From: Lentinus brumalis
Taxonomy: Eukaryota; Basidiomycota; Agaricomycetes; Polyporales; Polyporaceae
Length of the DNA: 64,000 nt
NCBI GenBank assembly: GCA_001792895.1
Contig: MARA01000046.1
Location: forward strand, 1-64,000
Direction of reading: 5' to 3'
Below are positions 10,995 through 23,007 of the stretch, piece after piece (position 1 is the stretch's first letter; each line of letters opens with the position of its first letter). The position numbers and the translations under genes are program-made. The notes below the pieces were generated by a model. That model did not search any database. It had not been told where the DNA came from and saw nothing but the letters and a program-made list of their open reading frames with translations.

Positions 10995-11703
10995 GCAGAC
11001 GATACGGTAGTATGAAGGAGGGGGGATTGGAGGAAGGGCGTAGCAGAGTGGCGGGTAGGTGGAGGGAGATCGTGTCAGAGCAGAGGGGTGGCGTATGGGA
11101 GAAGCGCAAAGCGGAGGAAAGATGTGAATAACAAAGAGCTGAAAGAGATGTTGCGAAGCTGAAGCGCTGTTGTGCTCAAGGCTGCGCCGCAATTCACATG
11201 AGGCAATCAATGGCTGAACACCCGATGACATGTCTCCTGCGTTATGTAGATATCAGAGTTGGGCGAAGACGTCGGTGCTCGAGTTCGGCGGAGGTGAGGG
11301 CTGACATGCGAGAGCGGAGCAGCGCCCTAGCCTGCGACGGCGCAACCAAGCTCGACAGCAGAACACGAGGGTACACAACCGGAACGTTCTCAGGGTTCTA
11401 CGACCAGTCAAATAATCGTTACGTTAAAGGCCTGGAGCAAATATGTCATTAATGTTACACTGCATCGAGCAGGAGAGAACAAGGTAGAGAGGAGAGAAGC
11501 GCAATGGAACGCACGGACGGAGAGATCAAGAGATAATATGCAAGGACATCTAATTGAACACGTAGGTAGGTACGGTAGCGTATGTGAAGAATGGAGGGGG
11601 TTTGGTGCAGATGAGAGCAAACGGGAGTAAAGGGGTGCAAACGCATACGATTGCGAGCGTGATTGAGTGGCTCGGAGCACACAGAGCAAATCAGAGCAAG
11701 CGG
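10995..11703. other. intergenic
   Basis: 5' flank of the preceding minus-strand gene and 3' flank of the next. Open frames here are short and low-complexity. I see no RNA gene or repeat. Confidence 0.4.
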
Positions 11704-12856
11704 CTAGGCCGCCCCAATCAGCGCTCGTGTCGGCGGTGGACTTCCAGCCGAGGTTGTGCGCGCGAGCTGGAGACGAGTGAGGCTTTGCTCGAGGCTGGCG
11801 AGATGCACCTCCAACGGAATGTGCTCAGCGTCGACCGAGTATCCCATAAGTCTCTCGCGCAGATCTGATAGCCCTGCGTCGATCTTCACCAAAGTATGCA
11901 TTGCGGCGGACACGTAGGCAACAGCGAGAGCCCTATGACGCTCGATCGCTTGCAAAACGGCTTCCCGGCGCCTCAAGTCGCGAACCTGCGATTTGTTTCC
12001 GCCAAGGATGGTCCATAGTTCCCAGAGAAGATCGTCGAGGGATACGGCGGTCGTGAACGTTTCCTGCACGCACAGTTCGTGCACAGCGGTCAAACGATCT
12101 TCTAGAGCGTCCAGTGACATCATTGCTGTGGTAGCGTCGACGATGACACGGGTAACTTGCGTGGCGAGCGATTTCATAGCGTCTTCGAAGGTCCGAAGGA
12201 GCGTCACATCGATGTTCGCGGCCGAGTCCTTCTCCGAAGCCGACTGGAGGGTGCGTATCGCATACCTGTTGAAAGACAGGATGCTGCTCGCAGCCTCTGT
12301 CAGCAGCATCCTTTGTGAGCGCGAAGATGGCTTACCTATCCACGACGCCGTATATCTGCATAGACAGGCGCTCCAAGTTCCTACCAGAAGCTCGGGCATC
12401 GATGGCGAAGTTGTTCAGCGCATCTGCAAGCGCAACCTTGACCGTGAGGTTGCTTGCCCGCACCACAACAACGAGGTCCTTCACGGCAAGCTCCGCATGC
12501 TTGACGTCCACGGCGAAGGTCGTTTCGCCCCCGTACTGTCCCAATAATTCGTCCAGAAGCACGTCCTGTACCTTCACGAGAGCAGGGAAATCGGCGCGAT
12601 CGAGCATGACCTCGGCGACAGGCTCCGAAGCGCACCATGGCACGATCGCTGCTAAGCCACGCAGGCTGCAGGCAGAGGGAACTTCGGGGAGGTTGGACTT
12701 TATACCGTGTACGATGAGGCTGCACACGGCGATGCACATGAACGAGGACACTGTGAGTGCGAGGAACAGTGCGAAGGGCAGCTTCATGAGAACAAATGCT
12801 GTGGCGACAACATCTGCGACATAGAATGCGAAGTGGCGGAGCCGATTGAACGCCAT
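11704..12856 (-). CDS. membrane-anchored helical protein, two exons
   Basis: ATG at 12856. A long N-terminal hydrophobic stretch (AFVLMKLPFALFLALTVSS and on, about residues 18-50) is one long or two close membrane segments. The rest is a helical region rich in A, L, V and E, broken by one 52-nt intron (about 12280-12330) whose removal keeps phase. It ends with an alanine/proline tail and a TGA at about 11704. About 365 residues. Not recognised. It shares general design (membrane segment plus coiled coil) and strand with the gene at 7063-9109, but I could not show homology. Confidence 0.7.
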
Positions 12857-13257
12857 CTTAACAGTTGCCTGTCAAGAGTGCCCTGGTCAGGAACTGTAAG
12901 ATGCGCCCATCAACCCAATGTGAACATACCTGAATCTCAACGATACGTCCGTCTCGTTCCATGACAGATGCGGACAGATGGGGTTTGAGAGTGAACAAGG
13001 TGGATGAAGCGAGTCCTGTGGCGGTCGAAGAGGCTTGGCGCCCGTCCATAACAAACGGCCATTGCACGGCTTCGGATAATCATGGGCTAGGCAAGATCTT
13101 TTGAGAGAGGCAGCAATGCTCGTGTAAAATACGCAGGTAATCGAACTTGCATCACATAATGAGAGCGCAAGTACTGTACGACACAAGCGACCAGCTCACC
13201 ATGATGGTCGAAGGAATTACCCTACACAGAACTGCGCACACAACTTCCCATGTCTCG

Positions 13258-14042
13258 TTAGTCTCCGCACCGCATAATTTGATCGACCTCCTCCTTAACA
13301 CGAGTCGTAGTCGAACCACTGGATGGCGTATCTATGAGAGCCAAGATCAGATCAGATCAGCGAAGTAGAAGTCAGAACCTGGAGCCTACCAGCCACAAAG
13401 TGCGCAGCGTTGCTGCACAAGCCCCCAACCGCACGCGTAGACGAATGGCAGGGGATCGTGTCGTAGATATGTGATAGTTGAGACCGATAGTCCTCAAGGC
13501 GACTTGCCTCCTTGACTTTGACCTCAGACACCACGTCTATGAAGCTCCAGTAGTCGAGCGAGCTTTGAAACTGCAGATAGAAGTTTGAGGCGCCGCAACT
13601 TCCCCGGGGGACGATTCTGCGCAGTATACGGACGGTTCTGTCGCACTGGAAGCAGACTGAGACCAAGCCCTGATGGACACGGATTGAACGCACCTCCTGG
13701 CCATCAATCAGAGCGTCCAGCTCGGGTAGAAACAGCTCGATGAGAGGAAGAGGTGGAAGGGCAATTAATCCGCAGTCGAGGACCGGGCATACGATGAGCG
13801 CATCTGCGTACGAGTGAGTTTCGCAAATCGACCTATGTGAAGTGTTTCCTCACAAGTACCGTCATCCATCTCTCCTACAACCACTCTGACCTGCTTCCAC
13901 TGCTTCAATTGGGGCGTAGGCGACGTGCCAGCCTCGTCTCGGTAGAAAGCTTCCGCAGTGGATAGGACGACTTGCGCTCTGTCGCTGTTCCCCGCGGTCA
14001 GTATTCAGTCACTACAAGTGAAGATATCACTCACTTCGACAT
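13258..14042 (-). CDS. small hypothetical protein, family member 2
   Basis: Start ATGTCGAA followed by an intron; then AQVVLSTAEAFYRDEAG; a 56-nt intron; a strand-rich exon beginning DALIVCPVLDCGL; an exon with VRILRRIVPRG and NFYLQFQSSLDYWSF; and a last exon after an intron (GTAGGC to CATAG) ending MRCGD with TAA at 13258. About 220 residues. Its closest relative in the window is the gene at 10362-10994 (same exon order, same YWSF block). It is divergent to the next gene with a 432-bp shared upstream region. The (GATCA)3 in its last intron is a trivial repeat. Confidence 0.68.
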
Positions 14043-14474
14043 TTAAAGACAGGGTGTGGATGTGCGGGAGCGGAGAACATAGTGAGTTGAAGCAGATGTG
14101 GTCGCGGAGAACATAGCAAGCACCGTTGAAGCTATGTCAGACATCCGGTCCGGTTACTGTAGCGCTTGAGCTCTGAGCGCCAAACGGTCCACCGCACACG
14201 ACACCTTGCCCTTCTTCCTCATCTACCCGTACCATCAGCCCTTGTCCCCCACGAAAGCTGCCGTTTATGCCAAAGACTCGTATTTTTAGTGACCCGAAAC
14301 GACTCCCTGGTCTACTACCAAGCTCCAGGATGCCGCAATGAGAAGCGGCACGATCTTGCATGCGGCGCGCGTGCAAAGCCGCTTTGTATCATCTTTGTCC
14401 ACTCTCATCCCAGTCAGTATTTTGCCTTGAGACCTCGCAATCTCCCCCGACCCCCCATCTTCCTTCCCCCAAAC
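14043..14474. promoter_or_regulatory. shared divergent upstream region
   Basis: It lies between two divergently transcribed members of the same small-protein family. It holds a repeated GCGGAGAACATAG (near 14070 and 14104). No clear TATA box. Confidence 0.4.
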
Positions 14475-15203
14475 ATGAACTCTCCTTCCGCCACTTCGAC
14501 TGCGTCCGCTGATGCGAAGTAGTGAGTCCAACCCTCTCCAGTCCCTCGCCCGTTCTGATAGTCTCCCAAGTCCTGTTGTCAAGTTCGCGGCCGTACTCCA
14601 CGTTCAGTACGCTATGACCGACGAGTATAGGCCCGAAGCTGTCTGGAAGAAGGGCGGAGTCATGCTCACCGAAGTGGTTCCTGGTGAATGTACGTATCTC
14701 GCTATGAAGTCTTTCGTGTGCTGATCCGGCTCTTTGCAGATGCAATCATCGTCATCGGCGGTTCATACAACGTGACGGTCGATAGGTGCATCATGACGGC
14801 AAACATGGAGATTTGCCCTGACATCGTGAGTCGTAACCATCAGGCGCATGCTACGATCGCTGACACCACTTTCGTGTAGCGACGCCTCGAGATACGCTGG
14901 TCTTTGTCCCCTCGTAACGCGCAGATGAAGGCGTGGACGTACCTCCGCTTCGCCGTTATGACCGACATGACGAAGTTCAGTCGAGAGGTCTTTGCCGCCT
15001 TCGATGTCATCAGCGTCAGGCGCAAGCTGATCGACGACCGTATCTGGGACATTGCCTACGAGGATCCGTCGAACTTCACGATGTACTGTCGCGAATACCT
15101 CAGCCAGGACTACTTCGACGAGCTCGAGGACTCGGATGATGATTCGGTCGGGGCGAGTGAGATGGACGGCTTCGATGCTGACGGTACGATGGTCGATGGG
15201 TGA
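14475..15203 (+). CDS. small hypothetical protein, family member 3, with acidic tail
   Basis: Four exons (14475-14521, 14562-14689, 14740-14825, 14880-15203) with GT-AG ends add up to 585 nt, or 194 residues. The N-terminus is S/T/A-rich; strands include KFAAVLHVQYAMTDEYRPEA and YAIIVIGGSYNVTV. The C-terminal block RRLEIRWSLSPRNAQ leads into a strand and helix (TYLRFAVMTDMTKFSREVF), placed like the YWSF block of the two minus-strand relatives. The tail is rich in D, E and S. Not recognised; membership in the family is an inference from layout more than from residue identity. Confidence 0.7.
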
Positions 15204-15657
15204 GAGGTCGACTCGGAGTCATAGCGGGAGGGGACAGCGAGGAGTCCGTGATGTATACTCGATGTATGAATACTGGTGCAGCAACTATCTATGTTCTCCA
15301 ATGTGGCAGCTAGAAGTCCGTTTCACAGAGGAACGAGCGAGATTGAATGCGCGTGAACTGGGGCGGGAGTCCCACGCGGCGGGCCGGATGGTATCGAGAG
15401 ACTCAGTCCACGTTCAACGGATGTGAAAGGTACTCTTTTGTGCCTTTTCGGACCAGCATTGACAGTGTCTTTCCCGCAGATTCCGCGTCGCGAGGTCCTT
15501 AGAGTACCAAGCCTGTTATGGGGAACCAAACGAAGGGGATTAGGCTGCCCATCGTTATTTGAAGCAGCCACAAGGGCACTCTCGACATTCTGAGACGCGT
15601 CTCTCCTCTCTGAAGACTTACCACCGACCCCGGCACCACCAAGGGAAGACCAAAGTT
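15204..15657 (+). other. intergenic, upstream of the next gene
   Basis: Spans the 3' flank of family member 3 and the 5' flank of member 4. No coding frame with codon bias. Confidence 0.4.
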
Positions 15658-16624
15658 ATGCAGAGCCCGTGGAACGTAATGTATGTTGTGACGCTGCTCT
15701 GCTCAGCTAAAACCACTCACTCGCCTTCTCTCGGTACAGCTTTTCTGTGAATGGCGTACAGGGTCTAGCATCAGGAAGTCGTGCCACCGGCGAATATGCG
15801 TTCGCCCGCGCACACCTCTCACTCCTTGTGCACACAGACGGTGCAGGTATGCTGTTGAGCTTTGCTCCTCCAGCGCCCTCTCACAAGTTGCAGCCTATAT
15901 GACAGTTCTAAGCGAAGACTCTGCCGATGTGCTGATCCTCAACTTTGGACAGTTCTGGTACAAGGCGAGGTCCATGCGTTTGGTCAGTAGCGATCCACCG
16001 TTCTTGCCCGAACTCGCCGAACTCACCGTTCCGCAGATCAATACCGTCATATCGTACCGCGTAGAGCGAACAGGCCTCCTTCTTTTCTTCCCTTCCGTGG
16101 CTTCACTGGACCGCTTCGAGGAGGTCTGCGACCGCAACCTCCATGCACACCATCCCTGCGGTACTCCTCCCACCCTGCAGGAGCTTGCAAACCTGAACAT
16201 CATCACTGTCCCGAGGGTCATAGATGACTTCCTAGCCAACGACGCACATCAGGAGACGGGTATCCTGCCTGCCGTCCCAGGACTCAAAGTGCTCGGAGGG
16301 CAGCGAGTTCCCTACGTCAACGGTGACGAGCGCGCGGCACAGCTCGTCGAGGCTGAGGGACACGCGCACGTCTTAGCCCACAGCGACTCGGATGGCATCT
16401 CTGTTCAGAGCGGCAATGCAGTCGACGATGAGGAGCGCGTTGGACAGCTCGTTGATGACGATGCAAACCAGCAGGCTTCGGGTGCGCAGAGCGAGTCAGA
16501 TGACAGCTCCAACTCGGAACCCGGCGAGTATTCAGATGATGACTCTGAGGTGCTCGACGAGATGGCGGAAGCGTTGGCGGATGAGGATGCTCAACGGGAG
16601 TGGGACATGCTGGAATACTTGTAA
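15658..16624 (+). CDS. small hypothetical protein, family member 4, with long acidic tail
   Basis: Exons 15658-15680, 15740-15846 and 15894-16624 total 861 nt, 286 residues, in phase. N-terminus MQSPWNVIFSVNGVQGLASG, then strands (AHLSLLVHTDGA, DVLILNFGQFWYKARSM). A block INTVISYRVERTGLLLFFPS runs into a helix (LDRFEEVCDRNL) equivalent in position to the C-terminal strand-helix of the other three genes. The last about 100 residues are D/E/S-rich and likely disordered. Function unknown. Confidence 0.72.
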
Positions 16625-16715
16625 TTGACATAGTGCTTCATCATGCGACAAAATTTATCCGATAGTCAATAGAATATTCATCGAGCAACAATGTGCCTGT
16701 CACGCATGACATTGC

Positions 16716-18245
16716 CTACAAAAGGCCAACCAAGCGGACCCCGGATATATACAGTCCTAAAACTACGGCTATGCAACCGACGATCAGTCCTGAGATGAGG
16801 TAAAGGAGCAACTATGGCAAATAATCAGTCATGCGTTCGCTGATACGGTGACCAAGACCACTGACCTCGCAACCTCCAACCCTAGCCAAGAGGGCATCAC
16901 GGAGACGTTCACCAGGCAGACCCCAACTCGTGTTCTCTCCCGTGGCTGTGGTGCACGTCAGCTTCAGGCAGCATATCGTCGTCGTATACTACTCACCTCC
17001 TTCTGCACACCATATTGTGATACTCATGTCAGCGTCAGCGTCAGTGCGTCCAGTGGCGATCAGAAATCAGTCCCGAGTTACATCGTAATGTGCGGAGAGT
17101 GCAAGTATTCTGTCGGACTCTGTTGCATGTGAGTACAGGCTGTCTGATACGAGATATCCTCCTGTCTTACCTGCATGCCGCAGGACTTGGTGGACGCGGA
17201 GAGCTGTGGCATCCCATACGTGGACTTCGCCGCAAGTGCTCCCGCCGATGACCGCATTACCTCCGTGCACATACAGCACAGGTACAGCAAACATTCCCGA
17301 GACCGGATGTGCCAGAGTACTGACGGACTCTCCAGTCTCTGTCTCATATATGTCGAAGCCAGAAGTGACATTCGAGATGATTAGCCTCGCGCCGTCCGGA
17401 GTGACGCTTGCCGAGCCGCTGCATATCCGTCAGCCGTCCTCTTCTCGTTATCTCGTTATGCTCTAGGCTCGACGCACATAAGTTCATTCAACGGATTAGC
17501 CCGAAGACGCATCCATTCGCCGGCCTTGAAGAATCTGCGGACATCCTCAAATGTCCCTGCTTACGCAACGATAAGTGGACATGCTTACACATAGCCATGG
17601 TAGATATACGTGACTAGTAGAAGCGGTTGACGTTTCCGTAATCGTGTCCAATGGATGCTGGTGACCAAGACGCCGCGGTCGTCGTTGTTAGAGTTCGTCG
17701 GAGGCGACTCTAAGTCCAGCTGGTGCTTCCAGCGACCTAACAAAGATAGTGAGCATTCGCATCACAAGATAGGAAACCAACTTTACCGTCGGAGCCTCGC
17801 TCCCATATAGCAACGTCTTCGTGAGCCCCGGAAGCGAGCTGCGCGTCGTGGATCGCAAGATGCTCGACTGAAAACTTGTGAGAGCGAGGGAACGTCCTGG
17901 CGTGAAGCTTAGACTGTTAACATGGTGAGCTGTATAGAATAAATAGTCCGCAGATGACGGACGCACCGGTGATGCGTGGATGGCGTAGATACTGCCATCC
18001 TCAAATCCACAAATTAGGGTACCGGTCTCAGTTGGATCCCAGGCCAACGACAGAGCAGCACTGGCGCCGTGGAAGGTGTGAATCAACCGTCTATCAGATA
18101 CATTCCATATGCAGACCCTGCGATCAAACCCTCCGGACGCGAGATGCTCTCCATTGGGACTGAACGCAACGGCTGCTACGCCACCCGCGTGGCCAATATC
18201 TGTCGTAATGTCGCCAGACTTCACATATTGCATAGGCTGCGGCAT
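16716..18245 (-). CDS. WD40-repeat protein with a C-terminal membrane anchor
   Basis: ATG at 18245. Early repeats are clear: GHAGGVAAVAFSPNGEHLAS followed by GFDRRVCIWNVSDRR, then a second blade ending with GFEDGSIYAI. Later exons (about 17067-17300) carry GSTCGEVHVWDATALRVHQV, another blade. The final exon, after an intron at about 16807-16860, encodes LLYLISGLIVGCIAVVLGLY, a single membrane segment a few residues from the TAG at 16716. WD40 propellers are interaction platforms; this one is probably tethered to a membrane with the propeller in the cytosol. It is divergent from the SUN-domain gene, with 193 bp between starts. Confidence 0.72.
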
Positions 18246-18438
18246 TGTAGTGTGTGTCGGCAATTTGCTGTCCAGCAGTGAGAATGTCGCGAGAAACGAG
18301 TCGTGTGTACAGACCTCAGTATGGAGTGCAGGTCTAGAATGGGAGTGGCGTGTGCGCCAAAATGAAGGCGCCAATCAATGCAGTACGCGGCCAGGGACTC
18401 ACCGCCACTCACTCTCCTTCCAGTGCTTCTGCGTCACC
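18246..18438. promoter_or_regulatory. divergent promoter of the WD40 and SUN genes
   Basis: 193 bp separate the two start codons, so upstream elements are shared. No strong TATA box seen. Confidence 0.45.
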
Positions 18439-19461
18439 ATGAGCAGTCCATTGGACCCACGGCGGTGGATATACAGCGACAGTTCTCGGCATGAAGGTAG
18501 GTCAAATTGCCTTTGCTGTCATGCTCCACTAAGAGATGTTCTCATAGACATCCAGAGACGCGGTGGTATGAGCTGCGGAATTCTCGCCCACCCAACTCAA
18601 GCTGACTGTTCATCAGGAAACCACAAGCAAGTGAGGTTTCAGTCGCAAGACGCTCCATCGGGTTCCGTTCCGGATACTCGCACCCCGAATCATCTGCGCA
18701 CCCGTCGTCCTGTTGGGATCTTCGCATGCGGCGTTCTTCTCGCGATTGCCTTTGGCTGTTATATGGTCAATCGCGTCCTCGGCCCAAGACAAGAAGCGGA
18801 GATAAGCCCTGCTTTACGGGCTTACGTCGATCGCGCTGTTATCAAAGCACTCCGCGACCCCGTCGGTCGCCGCGACTTTGCTCTACATGCCGATGGCGGA
18901 CGGGTCTTACCCGAGCTCACCAAGGTCGCAAAAGGCGGCGGATGGACGCAGTCATCTTCGGGGAGTTCTCCCGAGTACGCAATTACGGACGACTCACGAA
19001 TTGGACACTGCTGGTCAATCCCTGGTAGTGCCGCGCAGCTCGGCATCCAGTTATTGCAGATGATATTCCCTACCCATGTGTCTATCGACCACATTCCCCT
19101 GGAGATCGCCGCTGATATCGGTCAGGCTCCTCGCACCGTAGTTCTGTGGGGTGCTTTGGATGGCTCGGTCAACGAGTCCCGCCGTCGGCACGCATTTGCC
19201 AGCTCCAAGGTCCCCGTACCCGCCCTCCTCTACGGTCGTACTGCCCCGAAGACCACGTCTCGTCACAAGTTCATCCTGCTTGGGTCGTTCGAATACGACA
19301 TTCGCGGGACATACGCCGTGCAGACATATCCGTTGGACTGGTGCGTGGTTGACTCGGACTTGTATTTTGGCGTGGTGGTGTTGGAGATCTTGGATAATTG
19401 GGGAGGGAACGCCACCTGTCTGTACCGTGCGCGCGTTCACGGCGAGCCAGCTCTCACTTGA
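18439..19461 (+). CDS. SUN (Sad1/UNC-84) domain protein
   Basis: Two exons (18439-18496 and 18548-19461; 972 nt, 323 residues). A membrane segment (GIFACGVLLAIAFGCYMVNR) lies near residue 110. The C-terminal half is a SUN domain: GHCWSIPGSAAQLGIQL, a strand THVSIDHIPLEI, TVVLWG, FILLGSFEYD, QTYPLDW, and a terminal LEILDNWGG segment. SUN proteins sit in the inner nuclear membrane and bind KASH proteins to link the nucleus to the cytoskeleton; some fungal SUN-domain proteins act elsewhere. The region between membrane and SUN domain is short, so trimer-forming coiled coils are limited. The fit to the SUN domain is strong. Confidence 0.85.
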   Translation: MSSPLDPRRWIYSDSSRHEGRSNCLCCHAPLRDVLIDIQRRGGMSCGILAHPTQADCSSGNHKQVRFQSQDAPSGSVPDTRTPNHLRTRRPVGIFACGVLLAIAFGCYMVNRVLGPRQEAEISPALRAYVDRAVIKALRDPVGRRDFALHADGGRVLPELTKVAKGGGWTQSSSGSSPEYAITDDSRIGHCWSIPGSAAQLGIQLLQMIFPTHVSIDHIPLEIAADIGQAPRTVVLWGALDGSVNESRRRHAFASSKVPVPALLYGRTAPKTTSRHKFILLGSFEYDIRGTYAVQTYPLDWCVVDSDLYFGVVVLEILDNWGGNATCLYRARVHGEPALT

Positions 19462-19796
19462 TCATATTATGTAACCGATGTTATGCCGTCCCTAACCACC
19501 TGTTTGAGTCGTCTTCCGCACCCAGCGTCTCATCCACGACAATGCCGATTCACCGTACGTGTTCCGTTTGCCAGAGGCGCTGCATTCCTGTGGCGCATCA
19601 AAGAGACAATGAGTGGTTAAGCTTGAATGGTTGCCAAGCAGCGTTCTTTTGCCTGTACGTATCCATACAATATTCTGTCTACCAACGTATTGTTCACTTT
19701 ATGGCATAGATTCATCAATGACCATTCAAACCGAGGGCCATATTACTCCGCGCGCATGTGGCGACCGCCATTACTTCCACTTCCACTTCCACCACG
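19462..19796 (+). other. intergenic, with a doubtful short ORF
   Basis: An ATG at 19542 opens 37 codons with CSVCQRRC before a possible splice donor. The downstream exon in phase is poor, so I do not call a gene. Mostly this is the 5' flank of the next gene. Confidence 0.3.
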
Positions 19797-22700
19797 ATGT
19801 CCACTCCTGCTCCTTTCGGGACACAGGCGATCCCCTCCCTCGTACGCGTGCTGGTCCGCTATATACTTCGAAGGAGCTCCCAGTGTCGGAAGCGACGGCG
19901 CGCGACCCCTTTTTGCGGAGATATGTAACCGCGGAGGTGGAGCGCAAGCGCAAGGTTCATAGTTCTGCAAAGAACGACCAGGCTGTCAAGAAGTTAAGAG
20001 CAGAGGTCAGGTTCAGTGGCATCACCGTGATCTCGCGACTAATGACGCGTTCCTCTGCAGTTCAGTAGCTCAAGTGACGTAAGTAACATACAGTACTTTG
20101 GGCTGCCGATATTCAACACCTTGCAGTTCGACAGTTCTGATACGCGGCGTTACTCTCAACATGGGCAAGGCTCGGTGCGTCTACACAAGCGGAATCTAGG
20201 CTGGTACTCACATATTTGGTCTTGGGTAGCAGGTCCCCGCTGCAGGTTCTGCGGGGGCGTCGGGTCCCTTCGCCCCTATGGCATCGGAATCGGTGCGTTG
20301 TCATAATTTACTCACCTTCACCATTTCTGATACTTCTTGGATCTTGTCAGGTTCCGCCTCCACAAATCCCTCCTCTCAACATCCCTCCACCTCGGTCGGT
20401 CTCGCCAATCGATTTCCCAGCCCCTCCAGCCCCTCCACATCTGTCCTTGGCTCGTACAGCGCGGCTATTCGTACTAGGGCAGTCAGGCGCGGGTACGGAG
20501 GTGGGACTGCAGTCTCGGACGCAGCGACAGGACGAACCACAACAAGCAGCGCCCCTTCCTGTGCACACCCCTCTTCATGTTCCTCAGGAATTATTTGCGA
20601 GGTCTTCGCAAGCGCAGATGCCCACGCCTGACCAGACGCAAGAGGTCGACACTGCTTTCCATCCGGTGCCACCGCCGTCTGTCGCCACGGAGAGTCCCGT
20701 GATTCCCCACTTCGAGATTGCGGAGATCATCACGATGGTGCCAGTGGTCAACCACATCATGAACGGCTTGGATGCCGTGTTGGTGCGTCCCTCGTTCTGC
20801 TGTGCTCTGGGAAGATCGTCATCTCATTACCCTACAGAGTGACGAACAGTGCTTGACCGAATGGCGTATAATGAGTGACGATCACAAGACACACGTGATT
20901 AGAATCTTCCGCCAGGCTTGGGCTGAGCATCAAGCCCAAGAAGAGGAGCGCGCTCGTCAAATTCAGGTTCGTGCATGAGTTTTGTCGCAGGAGCCTCTAC
21001 TGTACCCCTTCGCTAACTACCGTGCAGGATGCCATGGACGTCGTGCAAGCCGCTCTCAACCAACCGGGACCCTCTGCTGCTCCTGCCCAATCGTATCAGC
21101 CCGATCCCGGTCCTGCGATTCCTAAGGTACCGGCTGAAGCTGCAAGTGATATGATGGATATGGACGAGTTTGCACTCCCGTATTCCGAAGAGATGGTAAA
21201 TTTGCGATCGTGGTATCATCGCCGTCAGCCTCGATGTGCTCATTCATGTTTTCACCGCACCCAGCCGTCTCAGCCGTCTCAACACGTCGACAAGGGGAAG
21301 GTGAGAGAAGCACTCATGATGTGATGCAGGTCGGATCTTGACATATTGGATTACAGGACCGTGCCATGGAGTTGGACGAATTAACCGTTGTACCGCCCCA
21401 CGTACCATCACCCAATGTCGCTCCCTCTGTGTTTGCTCTCGACGGAGGCTACTTGCCTGAGTTGCAATTGAATACCAGGGTGAGTGCTAGTTTCATCGCG
21501 CTCAATCGAAGCTCTCACATGTCTATACTACAGCCGGCGGCCCCCCGCACTCAGCCCGCACCTCGTACTCAGCCGGTTGCGGATACTCAGCGTACTGCCC
21601 ATGCTCAGCCTTCGCCCCCTACTCAGGCCGCGCATCACGATGTCCCGCATGCCCAGCCTCAGCCGCCCCCGGAAGGCTTCCCGGGCTTCCTTGGTGGTGA
21701 CGTAACAGGCATGGTCATTGGTAAGTTGCAGGACTTGACTCTCGCCGTCCAGGACCAAGCCGAAACGCAGTAAGTTCACGTATTCTCTCGACGAACCTGA
21801 ACTAAGCATGCATCGCGGCTCAGGAAAATGCTGGTTAGCCAGTTGCGACACGTGAAAGAAGCTGTCCAGCCTTTCCAAGGAAGGGCACGCGGCCCTGACG
21901 GCGATAATTCCCCGCGGACGGTGCACGACGAGGGGTCGGCCGACACCTCACCTCGTGCAGAGAAGCGGAAGACACGGGTCCAGAAGAAGGTTAAGAACCA
22001 GAAGGGGCGGCGCAAGAAGGGTGACGCACCGGTTGCCGAGACACTGGAAGAGCACGACAATCGCTTGAAGGTGTGTATGCGACGTTCACGTAACGAATCA
22101 AGGCTCAAAGAGGTTATAGGCCCGAGTCAGACATTGCTTGCAGGAGATGTTGCACATCAGTGATTGGAACTTGGTCGCTAAGCAGTACCCGCCTCTGACT
22201 GAGGACGAGATCACTGCTTACATCGCCAGAGACCCGAAGATAGTGCCGACTGACAGACAATTTCGCATCGACTTCTCTCAGGGACACGGCTGGAAGACCT
22301 TCGCGTTCAACAAGGAGGCTCGCATGGTCTTCATCGACAAATATCTCGCTCGTGTCGCTGGCGGCGCGTACTTCACTAGACCGTCCCCTCCACAGCTTTT
22401 GACAGAGGAACATATCGGGGAGATTCTCGATGAGCACATGCGGTACTGCCGCGACCGTTACAGGAAGAGTGAGAAGCCAAAGACCGCCAAAGAATTGCGG
22501 GACGCACAGCGACGAAACGCTCGTAACGGACGCAAAACTACCGTATGTTGTCTTCTCTTCAAGTGGCCATCACGGCTTACTGAAACACAATCATAGCTTC
22601 TCGAGGCCCGCGAAGTAACCGCGGTCAGGCGAGGTTACACGAGGCACCAGCGATTGTTGAGCCTCCTCCAGCCGGCGAACATGAGCGGTGACGAGACCGA

Positions 22701-23007
22701 TGGCCCCGAGAAGAAGCATCCCCCGGTTTGGCGTATCATCATCGCGACTTGGCAGAGCAAGACATTCAGGGACTTTCTGTGGGCATTGGATCAGATGTAT
22801 CGCGAAGACTGGGCCAAACGACGAGCGGGAGGCAACCCTCCGCGAGTGCGCGTTCTCAGAACCGAGCTCCCAGACGGCGAAGAAGAAGGCATCGCGCCCA
22901 TAGGTCTGCCGCGAAATTGCTACGACGATGCTTGGCTCGCACTGCAGCCAGAGTACGTCCTGCGTGACCTGGAGATTTCCGATGAAGTCTACGACTTCTC
23001 GCTTTGA
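19797..23007 (+). CDS. large proline-rich hypothetical protein, many phase-0 introns
   Basis: Exons joined in phase 0 run from MSTPAPFGTQAIPSL (19797; the first intron would be only about 32 nt) through a basic helix, a P/A/Q-rich region (20350-20790), a short helical exon (SDEQCLTEWRIMSDDH at 20840), acidic and P/Q-rich exons (21030-21770), a lysine-rich basic stretch (about 21960-22030) and a conserved-looking C-terminal part (about 22140-23004). The last contains YPPLTEDEITAYIARDPK, GHGWKTFAFNKEARM and a final DEVYDFSL with TGA at 23007. The C-terminal region has the codon use and helix content of a folded domain. Not recognised. A nuclear or nucleic-acid-binding role is only a guess from the basic linker. 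Confidence 0.6.

Noticed and set aside
7063..12856. Tandem duplication of a two-gene block (membrane/helical gene plus small strand-rich gene)
   Set aside because: The small genes are clearly related, but I could not align the two membrane/helical genes, whose membrane segments lie at opposite ends.
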